A DNA stretch of 64,000 nucleotides from an uncultured Flavobacterium sp. (lineage in GTDB: Bacteria; Bacteroidota; Bacteroidia; Flavobacteriales; Flavobacteriaceae): NCBI RefSeq assembly GCF_963422545.1, contig NZ_OY730231.1, forward strand, positions 46,664 through 110,663, given 5' to 3'. The notes under the pieces were generated by a model, which worked only from the letters and a program-made list of their open reading frames with translations, made no database searches and was not told where the DNA came from. Shown here one piece after another: positions 35,301 through 44,490 of the stretch (its first letter is position 1; each line of letters starts with the position of its first letter). The translations under genes were made by a program, and so were the position numbers.

Positions 35301-36377
35301 ATGATAAACGTGACCAAAACTTTTCTTCCGCCTATAGAAGAATACAACAAACAGGTGCAGCGCGCATGGGATAATGAATGGTTGACTAATCGTGGAGAAT
35401 TAGTTTTGGAGTTAGAAGAAAGATTAAAAGAATATTTATCTGTTTCTAATATCATAATTACTAATAATGGTACTGTACCATTACAAATTGCTTTGAAATT
35501 ATTAGGAGGTCAGGGCGAAATTATAACTACACCGTTTAGTTATGTAGCTACAACAGCCGCAATAATCTGGGAAAATTGCACTCCGGTTTTCGTAGATATT
35601 CATCCTGAATATCTAACAATTGATGAAACTAAAATAGAAGCTGCCATTACAGATAAAACAACAGCAATCTTGGCAACTCATGTTTTTGGTAATCCATGTG
35701 ATATTACTGCATTAGAAACAATTGCAAAAAAATATGATTTGAAGGTTATTTATGATGCCGCACATTGTTTTGGTGTAAAATACAATGGCAACTCAATTTT
35801 TGATTATGGAGATGTAAGTACCTGCAGTTTTCATGCTACAAAATTGTTTCATACTGGTGAGGGTGGTTCTATGTTTGCTAATAATACTGATTTGCAGCAC
35901 CAATTATTCTACAGTCATAATTTTGGACACAATGGTCCGTTAGCATTTCATGGTTTGGGTATAAACGGAAAGATATCTGAGCTGCAGGCAGCAATGGGTT
36001 TGGCCGTTTTGCATTATATGGATCAAATAATTAGAGAGAGAAAAAAAGTAGTTGACTTTTATAATGATCAACTTGATTTTTCAAAATTACAAGGCTTAAA
36101 AATAAGAGAGAATACGGAATGGAATTATAGCTATTATCCTTTGATTTTTGACAGTGAAGAAAAATTACTCAAAGTTCAAAAAGAATTAAATGAAAATCAA
36201 ATTTTTCCAAGACGTTATTTTTATCCTTCTTTGAATACAATAAAATACACCAATGGAATGTCAATGCCAATTTCTGAAAGTATTGCCTCTCGAATTTTGT
36301 GTTTGCCTTTGTATGTTGGTTTATCTGCAGAAGATTTGACTAAAGTTGTTACTTTAATAAAAAAGAGTATATGTTAA
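35301..36377 (+). CDS. DegT-family aminotransferase, VioA-like
   Basis: This 358-residue PLP enzyme opens NVTKTFLPPIEEY and WLTNRGELVLELE, and has the catalytic lysine K181 in CSFHATKLFHTGEGG. These motifs resemble VioA-type enzymes, which aminate C4 of dTDP-4-keto-6-deoxyglucose to dTDP-Qui4N. The substrate is available from rfbA and rfbB in this locus. The next gene, overlapping by 7 bases, encodes a PglD/VioB-like acetyltransferase, so the pair would yield dTDP-4-acylamino-4,6-dideoxyhexose. A role in UDP-linked diamino sugars cannot be ruled out. Confidence 0.82.
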   Translation: MINVTKTFLPPIEEYNKQVQRAWDNEWLTNRGELVLELEERLKEYLSVSNIIITNNGTVPLQIALKLLGGQGEIITTPFSYVATTAAIIWENCTPVFVDIHPEYLTIDETKIEAAITDKTTAILATHVFGNPCDITALETIAKKYDLKVIYDAAHCFGVKYNGNSIFDYGDVSTCSFHATKLFHTGEGGSMFANNTDLQHQLFYSHNFGHNGPLAFHGLGINGKISELQAAMGLAVLHYMDQIIRERKKVVDFYNDQLDFSKLQGLKIRENTEWNYSYYPLIFDSEEKLLKVQKELNENQIFPRRYFYPSLNTIKYTNGMSMPISESIASRILCLPLYVGLSAEDLTKVVTLIKKSIC

Positions 36378-37018
36378 TTGTTGGAGCGAAAGGATTTGCA
36401 AAAGAAGTTTTAGAGGTTCTGCATCAGTTGAATCAATTGGAAAATTTGTTTTTTTTTGACGATGTTAATGATGATATAAAAGAGAACTTATTAGATAAAT
36501 TTCCAATATTAAAGACATCTCAAGAAGTTTCAGCTTATTTTGAAGCAACAGATAATCGATTTACAATTGGGATTGGCAATCCTATTTTGAGGAAAAAGTT
36601 ATATGATAAATTTATTTCACTCGGAGGATTATTTACTTCTACTATTAGTCCTTTAGCAAATATAGGTTCATACGATATTGAAATAGGCGAGGGAACTAAT
36701 ATACTTTCAGGCGCTTCTGTTTCAAACAGTTCAAAAATAGGAATGGGATGCATTATTTATTATAATTCAATAGTAACACATGATTCTAAAATTGGTGATT
36801 TTGTAGAAATTTCTCCAAGTGCAACTTTGTTAGGAAGGTGTATAGTGGGTTCGTATTCTAAGATTGGAGCTAATGTAACAATATTGCCAGATGTGATAAT
36901 TGGTAAGAATGTTATAATTGGTGCTGGTTCTGTAGTTACAAAAGACATACCTGATAATTGTGTTGCAGTTGGAATACCAGCAAAAATGATAAAAGAGTTA
37001 ATACCATTACAATTTTAA
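36371..37018 (+). CDS. PglD/NeuD/VioB-like sugar N-acetyltransferase
   Basis: This 215-residue protein has an N-terminal Rossmann-like PglD_N domain (LIVGAKGFAKEVLEVL at 2-17) followed by left-handed beta-helix hexapeptide repeats, and ends VVTKDIPDNCVAVGIPAKMI. A histidine in YNSIVTHDSKIGDF is at the usual catalytic position. The family acetylates amino groups of nucleotide amino sugars, and the aminotransferase immediately upstream is the natural partner. Confidence 0.85.
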   Translation: MLIVGAKGFAKEVLEVLHQLNQLENLFFFDDVNDDIKENLLDKFPILKTSQEVSAYFEATDNRFTIGIGNPILRKKLYDKFISLGGLFTSTISPLANIGSYDIEIGEGTNILSGASVSNSSKIGMGCIIYYNSIVTHDSKIGDFVEISPSATLLGRCIVGSYSKIGANVTILPDVIIGKNVIIGAGSVVTKDIPDNCVAVGIPAKMIKELIPLQF

Positions 37019-37020
37019 CA

Positions 37021-37911
37021 ATGCAGCAAAATTTGAAAGTTAGTGTTTGCATGATTACATATGGTCACGAAAAATACATTCGTGAAGCCATAGAGGGGGT
37101 TTTAATGCAAGAATGTGATTTCGAGATAGAACTTGTTTTATCAAATGATTGTTCTCCTGATCAAACCGATAAAATCATTCATGACATTTTATCAAATCAC
37201 CCAAAAGCTTCATGCATTAAATATTATAAGCATGAAAAAAATATAGGGATGATGCCTAATTTTATTGATGCATTAAAAAAATGTAATGGAAAATATGTTG
37301 CTCTTTGCGAAGGAGATGATTACTGGACGGATTCGCTTAAACTTCAAAAACAAGTTAATTTTTTGGAGGTAAATCCTGACTATGTATTGTGCTTTCATCA
37401 AGTAGATATTTTAAAAACTAATGGTGAAATTGTGGATGACTTTATTACCAAAGTACCTGAAAATTATGAAACTATAGAAACTCTGGCTCGATTAGGGAAT
37501 TATATACATACACCTTCTGTTGTTTTTAGAAATATAATTAATCAGTTTCCTTTTGAGTTTGAACAAAGTCCTATTGGAGATTATTTTTTGTATATGATGC
37601 TTGCTGAAAACGGAAAATTAAAATATTTTGAGGACAAAATGGTAGTTTACAGATATGGTGTTGGAGTCTATTCTGTCGAATCTATTACCAATAAACTAGT
37701 TATGATTGGCAAGCAATACTCTTGTTTATTATCTTATTTGAAAGAAGAAAGTTTAAAAAAAATAATTTTAGATCGGAATGTTTTATTGTTAAATAGTTTT
37801 GATGCGAGTTTTTGCTCAAAATACAATTCAAATGATTTTATAATTAATCATAAATCATTGAAAACTATTATAAAAATTTTATTAAAAAAAATAAAGCAAC
37901 GACTACTTTAA
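37021..37911 (+). CDS. GT2 glycosyltransferase
   Basis: This 296-residue GT-A enzyme opens VSVCMITYGHEKYIREAIEG, with SNDCSPDQTDKIIHD, then the acidic motif LCEGDDYWTDSLKLQKQ, in which the GDDYW form is typical of this GT2 subgroup. The ATG at 37021 is preferred; an in-frame TTG at 36958 would overlap the acetyltransferase and add a cysteine-rich extension. A 69-base gap follows before the next gene. Donor unknown. Confidence 0.87.
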   Translation: MQQNLKVSVCMITYGHEKYIREAIEGVLMQECDFEIELVLSNDCSPDQTDKIIHDILSNHPKASCIKYYKHEKNIGMMPNFIDALKKCNGKYVALCEGDDYWTDSLKLQKQVNFLEVNPDYVLCFHQVDILKTNGEIVDDFITKVPENYETIETLARLGNYIHTPSVVFRNIINQFPFEFEQSPIGDYFLYMMLAENGKLKYFEDKMVVYRYGVGVYSVESITNKLVMIGKQYSCLLSYLKEESLKKIILDRNVLLLNSFDASFCSKYNSNDFIINHKSLKTIIKILLKKIKQRLL

Positions 37912-37980
37912 ATAAATTTTAAAATTGTATTTCTCCGTATTTGATAACTGACAAAATTTCAATAATTTTAAAATAATAAA

Positions 37981-38997
37981 ATGAAATTAGCCTTTACTAT
38001 TTGCTCTAATAATTATTTAGCTCAGGCTAAGGTTTTAGGTGATACATTGTTAAAACATAATGCGGGTTATAAATTTGCTATTATTCTATGTGATAAATTT
38101 TCAGATAAAATTGATTATTCAATTTTTAAAAATTTTGAGATTATAGAAATTGATAGTATTAATGTTAAAGGATTTAATGAATTGGTTAATAATTATAACA
38201 TTATTGAACTGAACACTTATATTAAACCTTTTGTAATTCGATTTTTGTTTAATAAATATCAATCTGATTTTCTGTTTTATTTAGATCCAGATATCTGTAT
38301 TTATGATTCACTAGAAAAAATTGAAAGTTATTTTGCAAATGATGAAATTCTTATTACACCTCATATTTTAAAGCCAATCCCTTTTGATGATAAAATTCCC
38401 TCAGAAAACTTATTTCTAAATTTTGGAATTTATAATCTAGGATTTATTGGATTAAAGAAAACTAAACAAGTTGATGATTTCTTGAGTTGGTGGGAAGATA
38501 AAACATATAATGCATGTTATGATAAAGTTCATTTGGGATTATTTGTAGATCAATTATGGATAAATCACGTGCCTATTTTTTTTAAAAAAGTTAAAGTTAT
38601 CAAAGATTATGGAGTTAATTATGGTCCTTGGAATTTTCATGAAAGACAATTAATATCTGAGCGAATGTTTGAAAATCAGGATTTGTTAATATTTCTGCAT
38701 TTTAGCAATTTTAATTTTGAAGATATTTTTTCTTTTACGAAAGGATATAATAGATTTGAAATTAAATCAAATAATCATTTAGTCGCGTTGTATAATGAAT
38801 ATATGGAGAAGATAAGTTTTAATAATTTTTCATTATTTTCGAGTGTTAAATCACATTACTCTATTCTTAAAGAAGAATATTTAGAGAATTTGTTAAAGGA
38901 GTATCAACAAAAGAATAAGACAAAAATTAGAAATAAAAAAATAAAAAATTTTATTAAACAATTTATTCCTCCTGTTTTACTAAAATTAAATAAATGA
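37981..38997 (+). CDS. GT8-like glycosyltransferase (copy 2)
   Basis: This 338-residue paralogue of the protein at 14869-16158 has the same order of landmarks: KLAFTICSNNYLAQA at the start, YLDPDICIYDS as the DxD motif, FGIYNLGFIGLK, FLSWWEDKTYNACY, GPWNFHERQL and FLHFSNFNFED. It is about 90 residues shorter, lacking most of the variable C-terminal part. The two copies probably transfer related sugars in different repeat units or positions. It overlaps the following GT2 gene by 4 bases. Confidence 0.7.
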   Translation: MKLAFTICSNNYLAQAKVLGDTLLKHNAGYKFAIILCDKFSDKIDYSIFKNFEIIEIDSINVKGFNELVNNYNIIELNTYIKPFVIRFLFNKYQSDFLFYLDPDICIYDSLEKIESYFANDEILITPHILKPIPFDDKIPSENLFLNFGIYNLGFIGLKKTKQVDDFLSWWEDKTYNACYDKVHLGLFVDQLWINHVPIFFKKVKVIKDYGVNYGPWNFHERQLISERMFENQDLLIFLHFSNFNFEDIFSFTKGYNRFEIKSNNHLVALYNEYMEKISFNNFSLFSSVKSHYSILKEEYLENLLKEYQQKNKTKIRNKKIKNFIKQFIPPVLLKLNK

Positions 38998-39815
38998 TAT
39001 CAATCATCACTATTAATTACAACAATCTCGCAGGACTGAAAAGAACAGTAGAGAGTGTTATCAATCAAACCTGGCAGGAATTTGAATATATTATTATTGA
39101 TGGGGGGTCTACAGATGGGAGTGCTGGCTATATAGAAAGCAAATTGGAGCATATAGATTATTGGGTTAGCGAACCGGACAATGGTATTTACAATGCTATG
39201 AACAAGGGAATTAAGAAAGCGGCTGGAGAGTATTTGTTGTTTTTGAATAGTGGTGATATTCTAGATAATGAGGATGCCCTAGGTCACGCTGTGTCACAAT
39301 TTGATAATTCTGATCTTATAGTTTTTGATCAAAAAGTTGTAGGAGATTCGGTTTTTTACTTAACATCACCTCCAAGTGATATAAATTTTTCATACATGTA
39401 TTTTGGTTATTTACCTCATGCTTCCACTTTTATAAAAAAAAAGCTTTTCAATCGTGCGGGTCTATATGATGAAAATTTAAGAATTGTTTCTGATTGGAAA
39501 TTTATGATGGTGGCGCTTTTCAGATATTACTGTACCTATTCTAAAAAAGCAGGAGTGTTATCGATTTTTGAATTAGGAGGTTTTAGTTCTATTTATGATG
39601 ACAGATTTGAGAGAAATCAAGTAATCTCAAAATATTTTGGAGTTTATAAGCAAGATATGGATAATTTACAACAGAGAGAACTACTTTTGAAGCAAAATCG
39701 TTATAAAATGCTACAGGAAATTGAGACTAGAAAATTTGGTAAAAAAATAGTTTCTGTTTTTTTTCGAGTTTATTTATTTCTTATTCCCAAAAAGAATACA
39801 GAATCTATTTCTTAG
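38994..39815 (+). CDS. GT2 glycosyltransferase (paralogue A)
   Basis: This 273-residue GT-A enzyme has ISIITINYNNLAGLKRT, IIDGGSTDGSAGY, then YWVSEPDNGIYNAMNKGI and LLFLNSGDIL, the motif set of WfgS/WcaA-like transferases. The C-terminal region from about 200 is a basic/amphipathic tail. It is closely related to the gene at 41822-42614, including at the nucleotide level. That makes it a template for the frame-disrupted C-terminus of the other copy. Confidence 0.88.
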   Translation: MISIITINYNNLAGLKRTVESVINQTWQEFEYIIIDGGSTDGSAGYIESKLEHIDYWVSEPDNGIYNAMNKGIKKAAGEYLLFLNSGDILDNEDALGHAVSQFDNSDLIVFDQKVVGDSVFYLTSPPSDINFSYMYFGYLPHASTFIKKKLFNRAGLYDENLRIVSDWKFMMVALFRYYCTYSKKAGVLSIFELGGFSSIYDDRFERNQVISKYFGVYKQDMDNLQQRELLLKQNRYKMLQEIETRKFGKKIVSVFFRVYLFLIPKKNTESIS

Positions 39816-39819
39816 TAAA

Positions 39820-40575
39820 ATGATTCCGAAAAAGCTACATTATTGTTGGTTTGGAGATAATCCAAAATCGAAAGTGTTTGAAGACTGTTTAGTTTCATGG
39901 AAATTGCATTGTCCTGATTTTGAAATTGTGGAGTGGAACGAAACAAATAGTAGAAAATATTCGAACGCATTTTATAGAAATGCTCTACGCAAAAAAAGAT
40001 ATGCTTTTGTCGCTGACTATATTAGAACAAAAGTTCTTTATGAACAAGGCGGTATTTATTTGGATACTGATATGCTTTTGTTAAAACCGATTGATGCTTT
40101 ATTGAGATGTTTCTTTTTTACAGGGGAAGAAGTAAAAAATAGAGTAGCTTTTGGTCTTTATGGCGCTATACCTAATCATCGTTTTTTGAAAAAAATGCTT
40201 GAATTTTATAATACAAATGAATTCAACGTTTTTTCGCCACCAGTAATCACACATGTTTTCAGTTCGATCATTAATAAACAAAGCATAGTTGAAGGAGAAG
40301 TTATCTTTGATGTTTTCTATTTTTATCCACTGCCGTACGAGAAAAGAATGGAGGATTATACTTCATTTATTCAAGCAGAAACTTATGCAGTACATTTATG
40401 GGATCATTCCTGGGTAAAACACACAGAATTAGATGTCTTACAGTTATTTAAAAATTTAAAAGAAGTGGCAGTAGATTTTATTTTTTATAATTATTCTTTT
40501 GGTTATTTTAAACGTTATGCAAAAGAGTTTTCAAGAAAAATATATCATTTACTAAAATCAAAAATCAGGTATTAA
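39820..40575 (+). CDS. GT32-family glycosyltransferase
   Basis: This 251-residue enzyme has the OCH1/GT32 signature: IPKKLHYCWFGDNPKS at the start, then YAFVADYIRTKVLYEQGGIYLDTDM, which contains the DxD motif, and HLWDHSWVKH near the C-terminus. Bacterial GT32 proteins in capsule loci commonly transfer galactose or mannose-type sugars; which applies here is unknown. The stop codon overlaps the next ATG (TAATG). Confidence 0.9.
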   Translation: MIPKKLHYCWFGDNPKSKVFEDCLVSWKLHCPDFEIVEWNETNSRKYSNAFYRNALRKKRYAFVADYIRTKVLYEQGGIYLDTDMLLLKPIDALLRCFFFTGEEVKNRVAFGLYGAIPNHRFLKKMLEFYNTNEFNVFSPPVITHVFSSIINKQSIVEGEVIFDVFYFYPLPYEKRMEDYTSFIQAETYAVHLWDHSWVKHTELDVLQLFKNLKEVAVDFIFYNYSFGYFKRYAKEFSRKIYHLLKSKIRY

Positions 40576-41825
40576 TGAAGGTACTTCACATTACAACTTC
40601 TTGTAAAGGAGGAGCAGGAATAGCTGCTTTACGATTGCACGAAGCCTTGTGCACACAAGGAGTGTTTTCGGGTTATTTGTCTGCTAATCTCGCGATAAAT
40701 TTCAATAATGTAATTATTGTAGATGATTTTTTTAAATATAAGAAGCCTGCGTTTTTAAAAAAAATGCGAATTAAATTTCAAAAACATTTTCCTTTTACAA
40801 GATTTCAAAAATCAGTTCAACGATTTAATAGTTTAAAAGAAAATATGGAATTTGAAATGGCGACTTTGCCTTTCAGTATCTATAAACTTCACAAGCATCC
40901 ATTGGTTCAAGAAGCTGATATTATTAATTTACATTGGACAGGCGGAATACTCGATTATAGCAGTTTTTTTGCAAAATGTCAAAAACCTATAGTCTGGACT
41001 TTACACGATATGAATCCTTTTCAAGGATTGTTTCATTATAAGAATGATGAGTTGCGAAATTCTAAGATTGGTGCTGATTTTGATTTCGAAATGAAGAAAA
41101 TAAAAAGAAAAGCGATACGATCGATCAAAAACGGAGCGATAGTTTCTCCTTCTAAGTGGTTATTGAAAGAAGCAAAAAAAAGTAATGTATTTATTGGTTT
41201 TAATGAGGAGTATATACCAAATGCTATTGATTTAGAACTTTTTAAAATACAGGATAAGGAGAAATTAAGAAAAAGGCGAGGTATTGAAAGCTATGAATTT
41301 GTTGTTCTTTTTGTGTCAGACAGTCTGAAAAATTATAGAAAAGGATTTGATTTATTAACAGAAGCTTTATTGCACTTAAAGAACCTAAAAGTAACTGTTC
41401 TTGCAATTGGTAAAGGGGAAATCCTTCATGATGGTGATTTGAAAATTATAGCTTTGGGAGAAATAAATTCACCATTGGAAATGGCGGAATGTTATGGTAT
41501 GGCAGATGTTTTTATTTTGCCAAGCAGAGAAGATAATTTGCCAAATGTGATGTTAGAATCCTTTGCCTGTGGGACTCCTATAGTTGGGTTTGCTATTGGC
41601 GGAATTGCAGAACATACAGTAGATAGTATTACAGGTGTTTTAGCTGAAGATATGACAGCACAATCCTTAGCAAAAGCTATAGATAAATTTTATCAAACAA
41701 AAAATAATTATAAAGATTTGATAGTCAGAAAATATGCTGAGGAAAATTTTAGTTTAAAGAGACAAGCCGATAGTTATATTTCATTGTATGAAAAAGTTTT
41801 AAATAAAAACAAAGTAGAAAAATGA
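40575..41825 (+). CDS. GT4-family glycosyltransferase (WcaC-like)
   Basis: This 416-residue GT-B enzyme has a start motif HITTSCKGGAGIAALRLHEAL, an acceptor-domain segment NLHWTGGILDY and WTLHDMNPFQG, and a donor domain with FVSDSLKNYRKGFDLLTEAL and LPSREDNLPNVMLESFACG containing the EX7E glutamates. This layout resembles WcaC-type transferases of exopolysaccharide clusters. It overlaps the next gene by 4 bases. Confidence 0.9.
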   Translation: MKVLHITTSCKGGAGIAALRLHEALCTQGVFSGYLSANLAINFNNVIIVDDFFKYKKPAFLKKMRIKFQKHFPFTRFQKSVQRFNSLKENMEFEMATLPFSIYKLHKHPLVQEADIINLHWTGGILDYSSFFAKCQKPIVWTLHDMNPFQGLFHYKNDELRNSKIGADFDFEMKKIKRKAIRSIKNGAIVSPSKWLLKEAKKSNVFIGFNEEYIPNAIDLELFKIQDKEKLRKRRGIESYEFVVLFVSDSLKNYRKGFDLLTEALLHLKNLKVTVLAIGKGEILHDGDLKIIALGEINSPLEMAECYGMADVFILPSREDNLPNVMLESFACGTPIVGFAIGGIAEHTVDSITGVLAEDMTAQSLAKAIDKFYQTKNNYKDLIVRKYAEENFSLKRQADSYISLYEKVLNKNKVEK

Positions 41826-42614
41826 TGAAGTTATTACTCTCTATCATTACCATAAATTATAATAATGACAAAGGTCTAGAATCAACCATACAATCTGTTA
41901 TTTCTCAAACGTATCAGGATTTTGAGTATTTAATTATAGATGGAGGGTCAACTGATGAAAGTGTTGTTTATATTGAAAGCCAAAGTAATAAAATCGATTA
42001 TTGGGTAAGCGAACCCGATAATGGTATTTATAGTGCAATGAACAAAGGAATTGCAAAAGCAAATGGAGAATATTTGTTGTTTTTGAATAGCGGTGATACT
42101 CTAAATGGCTCTAATGCTTTGAAAAAGTTTATTGAGCATCAGGATTTTCAAGGAGATATTATTTATGGCGATTATAAATTTGAAATAGGAGGAAAAGTAT
42201 ATCCTGATAATTTAAGTCCGTTATTTTTTATTCGTACTTCTCTGCCACATCAAAGCACATTTTTTAAGAGAGAAGTTTTTGATATAATGGGTTTTTATGA
42301 TGAAAGATATAAAATTGTTGCAGACAGAGCTTTTTATATCAAATGTTTTTTGAGTAATCAGTTTGTTTTTAAACACATTAGTTATCCATTGACTGTTTTT
42401 GATTTATCAGGTGTTAGTAATGATCCTTTGCATAAAGAAAAACAGTTTTTTAGAAAATGAGGGTATGTTTCAAGAATATTATGGACTGTATTATGAAGAT
42501 TATAAAAGAATGCTTTGTTTGCAGAGTGAACTGAATCAGGTTAAAAGGGAAACGATTTCAGGAATTTTCAAACGCATTCAAAATAGAATTAAGAGAGTAT
42601 GTCGTATCCATTAG
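41822..42614 (+). pseudogene. GT2 glycosyltransferase (paralogue B), frame-disrupted at a T6 run
   Basis: The readable N-terminal part (41822-42460, 212 residues) has SIITINYNNDKGLEST, IIDGGSTDESVVY, YWVSEPDNGIYSAMNKGI and LLFLNSGDTL, closely matching the intact 273-residue copy at 38994. The frame stops at 42458-42460, just after a run of six T (42446-42451). Reading that run as five T joins HKEKQF to LENEGMFQEYYGLYYEDYK and continues to a stop at 42612-42614. That gives about 263 residues and the usual overlap with the next gene. So this is one gene with a +1 shift, by phase variation, mutation or consensus error. Alternatively the 212-residue form is real; it retains the catalytic core but lacks the tail. 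Confidence 0.8.
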
Positions 42615-43468
42615 TTAGTGTTATTATTCCAACTTATAATCGCGAAAAGTACCTTGAACAAGCTATTTTAAGTGTAATTAATCAATCATATTCAGATTTA
42701 GAAGTATTAGTGATTGATGATGGTTCAAATGTTAATTATGCACAATCCATATGTGCAAAATATCCAAATTGTAATTATTTCGGAAAAAAAAATGGAGGAC
42801 TATCCTCTGCCAGAAACTATGGAATTGCTCTGGCTAAAGGTGAGTTTATTGCTTTTTTAGATGATGACGATTTTTGGGAAAGCTCAAAAATTGAAAAACA
42901 GGTAAAAGTTTTAGTTGAAAATTCTTCCATAGATTGTGTTCACTCCTCTGCAAAAGTTGTTGATGAAAACGGAAAACCTACTGGAGAGATAATTGGCGCC
43001 GCTCAAAATAAAATACATAAAAGATCTGGGTATGTATTTTGGAACGCATTGGGATGTTGGGTTGTTAAATCTCCAACTCCTTTGATCCGAAGAAAAGTAT
43101 TTCAGAAAGATTTAATGTTTGATGAAAGTATAAAAGTAGGGGAAGATATCGACTTTTATCAACGTATGTTTTTCAGACATAAGTTATTGTATATTAATGA
43201 GCCATTAGCTTTTTATCGGCAATATGCAAATGAGGAGAGACTTTCAGTTCAACGTGAAAAGTATATTGGTATTGAAAAAAAGATGTATTTGAATTTTAAA
43301 CAAATGGGTATTAAGAATCCTTTTGTTTTGTATAAAATTGCATTAAAATTATTGAAGAGCGCAATAAAAACATGGAATCAGATATTTTTGTTAAAGCCAA
43401 TTGTTATAAACAAAATCGATTTTTATTTTAGACCAGTATATTGTTTAAAAAATTATTTTAATACATAA
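42599..43468 (+). CDS. GT2 glycosyltransferase
   Basis: This 289-residue GT-A enzyme shows VSVIIPTYNREKYLEQAI, VIDDGSNVNYAQSI, KNGGLSSARNYGI and the metal-binding FLDDDDFWE. The segment VGEDIDFYQRMFFRH is the usual C-terminal catalytic ED motif. Its ATG lies 16 bases before the stop of the frame-corrected upstream GT2, which supports that gene's full length. Sugar specificity is unknown. Confidence 0.9.
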   Translation: MSYPLVSVIIPTYNREKYLEQAILSVINQSYSDLEVLVIDDGSNVNYAQSICAKYPNCNYFGKKNGGLSSARNYGIALAKGEFIAFLDDDDFWESSKIEKQVKVLVENSSIDCVHSSAKVVDENGKPTGEIIGAAQNKIHKRSGYVFWNALGCWVVKSPTPLIRRKVFQKDLMFDESIKVGEDIDFYQRMFFRHKLLYINEPLAFYRQYANEERLSVQREKYIGIEKKMYLNFKQMGIKNPFVLYKIALKLLKSAIKTWNQIFLLKPIVINKIDFYFRPVYCLKNYFNT

Positions 43469-43469
43469 A

Positions 43470-44489
43470 GTGAGAGTAGGATTTAATCCAAATAAAGATA
43501 AATTGCAAGAGACTAATGATTGTTATCATCAGATAATAGTCCCTGTTTATATACCTCATAATCATGGTTATTTTAAAGATAGCTTCACTATATTGCAATA
43601 TTCTCTTGAATCATTGTTTAAAACTAGCCATTCGAAAACTTTCATATCAATTGTAAATAATGGAAGCAGTAGTGAGATTCAAAATTATTTAAATAAACTG
43701 TATAATCAAGGCGATATACACGAACTAATTCACACGGATAATATTGGTAAACTAAATGCAATCTTAAAAGGAATTTCAGGCCATAAGTTTAAAATGATTA
43801 CAATTACCGATGCTGATGTCTTGTTTTTGAATGATTGGCAGAAGGAAACATATAATCTCTTCAAAGCTTTTCCGAAAACAGGTGCAGTGTGTCCAACTCC
43901 CTCTTCGAAGGTTTTAAAACAGTATACTTATTCGGTATTATTTGAGAATTTTTTCTCTAAAAGATTACAATTTAGTCCGATAAAAAATCGTGAAGCGATG
44001 CTAAATTTTGCAGAAAGCATTGGTGATCCTAATTTTTATAACGAGTATCATTTATCTTATAATCTTACTATTTCTAACAATAAAACCAGAGCTGTAATAG
44101 GAGCGGGACATTTTGTAACCAGTTATAGAGGGGCAATTTTTAATAGCTTAAAAGAACGCTATTCTAATTTTAGCATGGGAGGAAACAGTGAAGGAGATTT
44201 TTTGGATAAACCAGTTGAAGATCAAGGATATTGGAGGCTATCGACGGAGGATAATTTAGCATATCATATGGGAAATGTTATAGAGCCCTGGATGTCTGAG
44301 AAGGTTACTGCTTTAAAAGATGAAAGTAAGTTAACTATAGAATTTCCAGTTTTAGAAGAAATAAAAAGTTTCAGGTTTGTGAATTTTATTAAATCGAAGA
44401 TTTTTATGCGAGTTTTACGTAAAAAAAACATTTGGACTTGGTTTTTACAATATAAAGGGCTTAGCAAAGAAGCTTCAAAAAATTATTAG
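43470..44489 (+). CDS. GT2-like glycosyltransferase
   Basis: This 339-residue protein opens HQIIVPVYIPHNHGYFKDSF, with ISIVNNGSSSEIQNYL, HTDNIGKLNAILKG and ITDADVLF, the last being the likely DxD. The pattern fits GT-A enzymes of GT2, though the C-terminal half is not one I recognise. A GTG at 43470, two bases after the preceding stop, is the apparent start; no ATG lies near the conserved N-terminus. Confidence 0.75.
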   Translation: MRVGFNPNKDKLQETNDCYHQIIVPVYIPHNHGYFKDSFTILQYSLESLFKTSHSKTFISIVNNGSSSEIQNYLNKLYNQGDIHELIHTDNIGKLNAILKGISGHKFKMITITDADVLFLNDWQKETYNLFKAFPKTGAVCPTPSSKVLKQYTYSVLFENFFSKRLQFSPIKNREAMLNFAESIGDPNFYNEYHLSYNLTISNNKTRAVIGAGHFVTSYRGAIFNSLKERYSNFSMGGNSEGDFLDKPVEDQGYWRLSTEDNLAYHMGNVIEPWMSEKVTALKDESKLTIEFPVLEEIKSFRFVNFIKSKIFMRVLRKKNIWTWFLQYKGLSKEASKNY

Positions 44490-44490
44490 C

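Noticed and set aside
36958..37020. Upstream TTG extension of the GT2 gene at 37021
   Set aside because: It overlaps the acetyltransferase coding region and is unlike GT2 N-termini.
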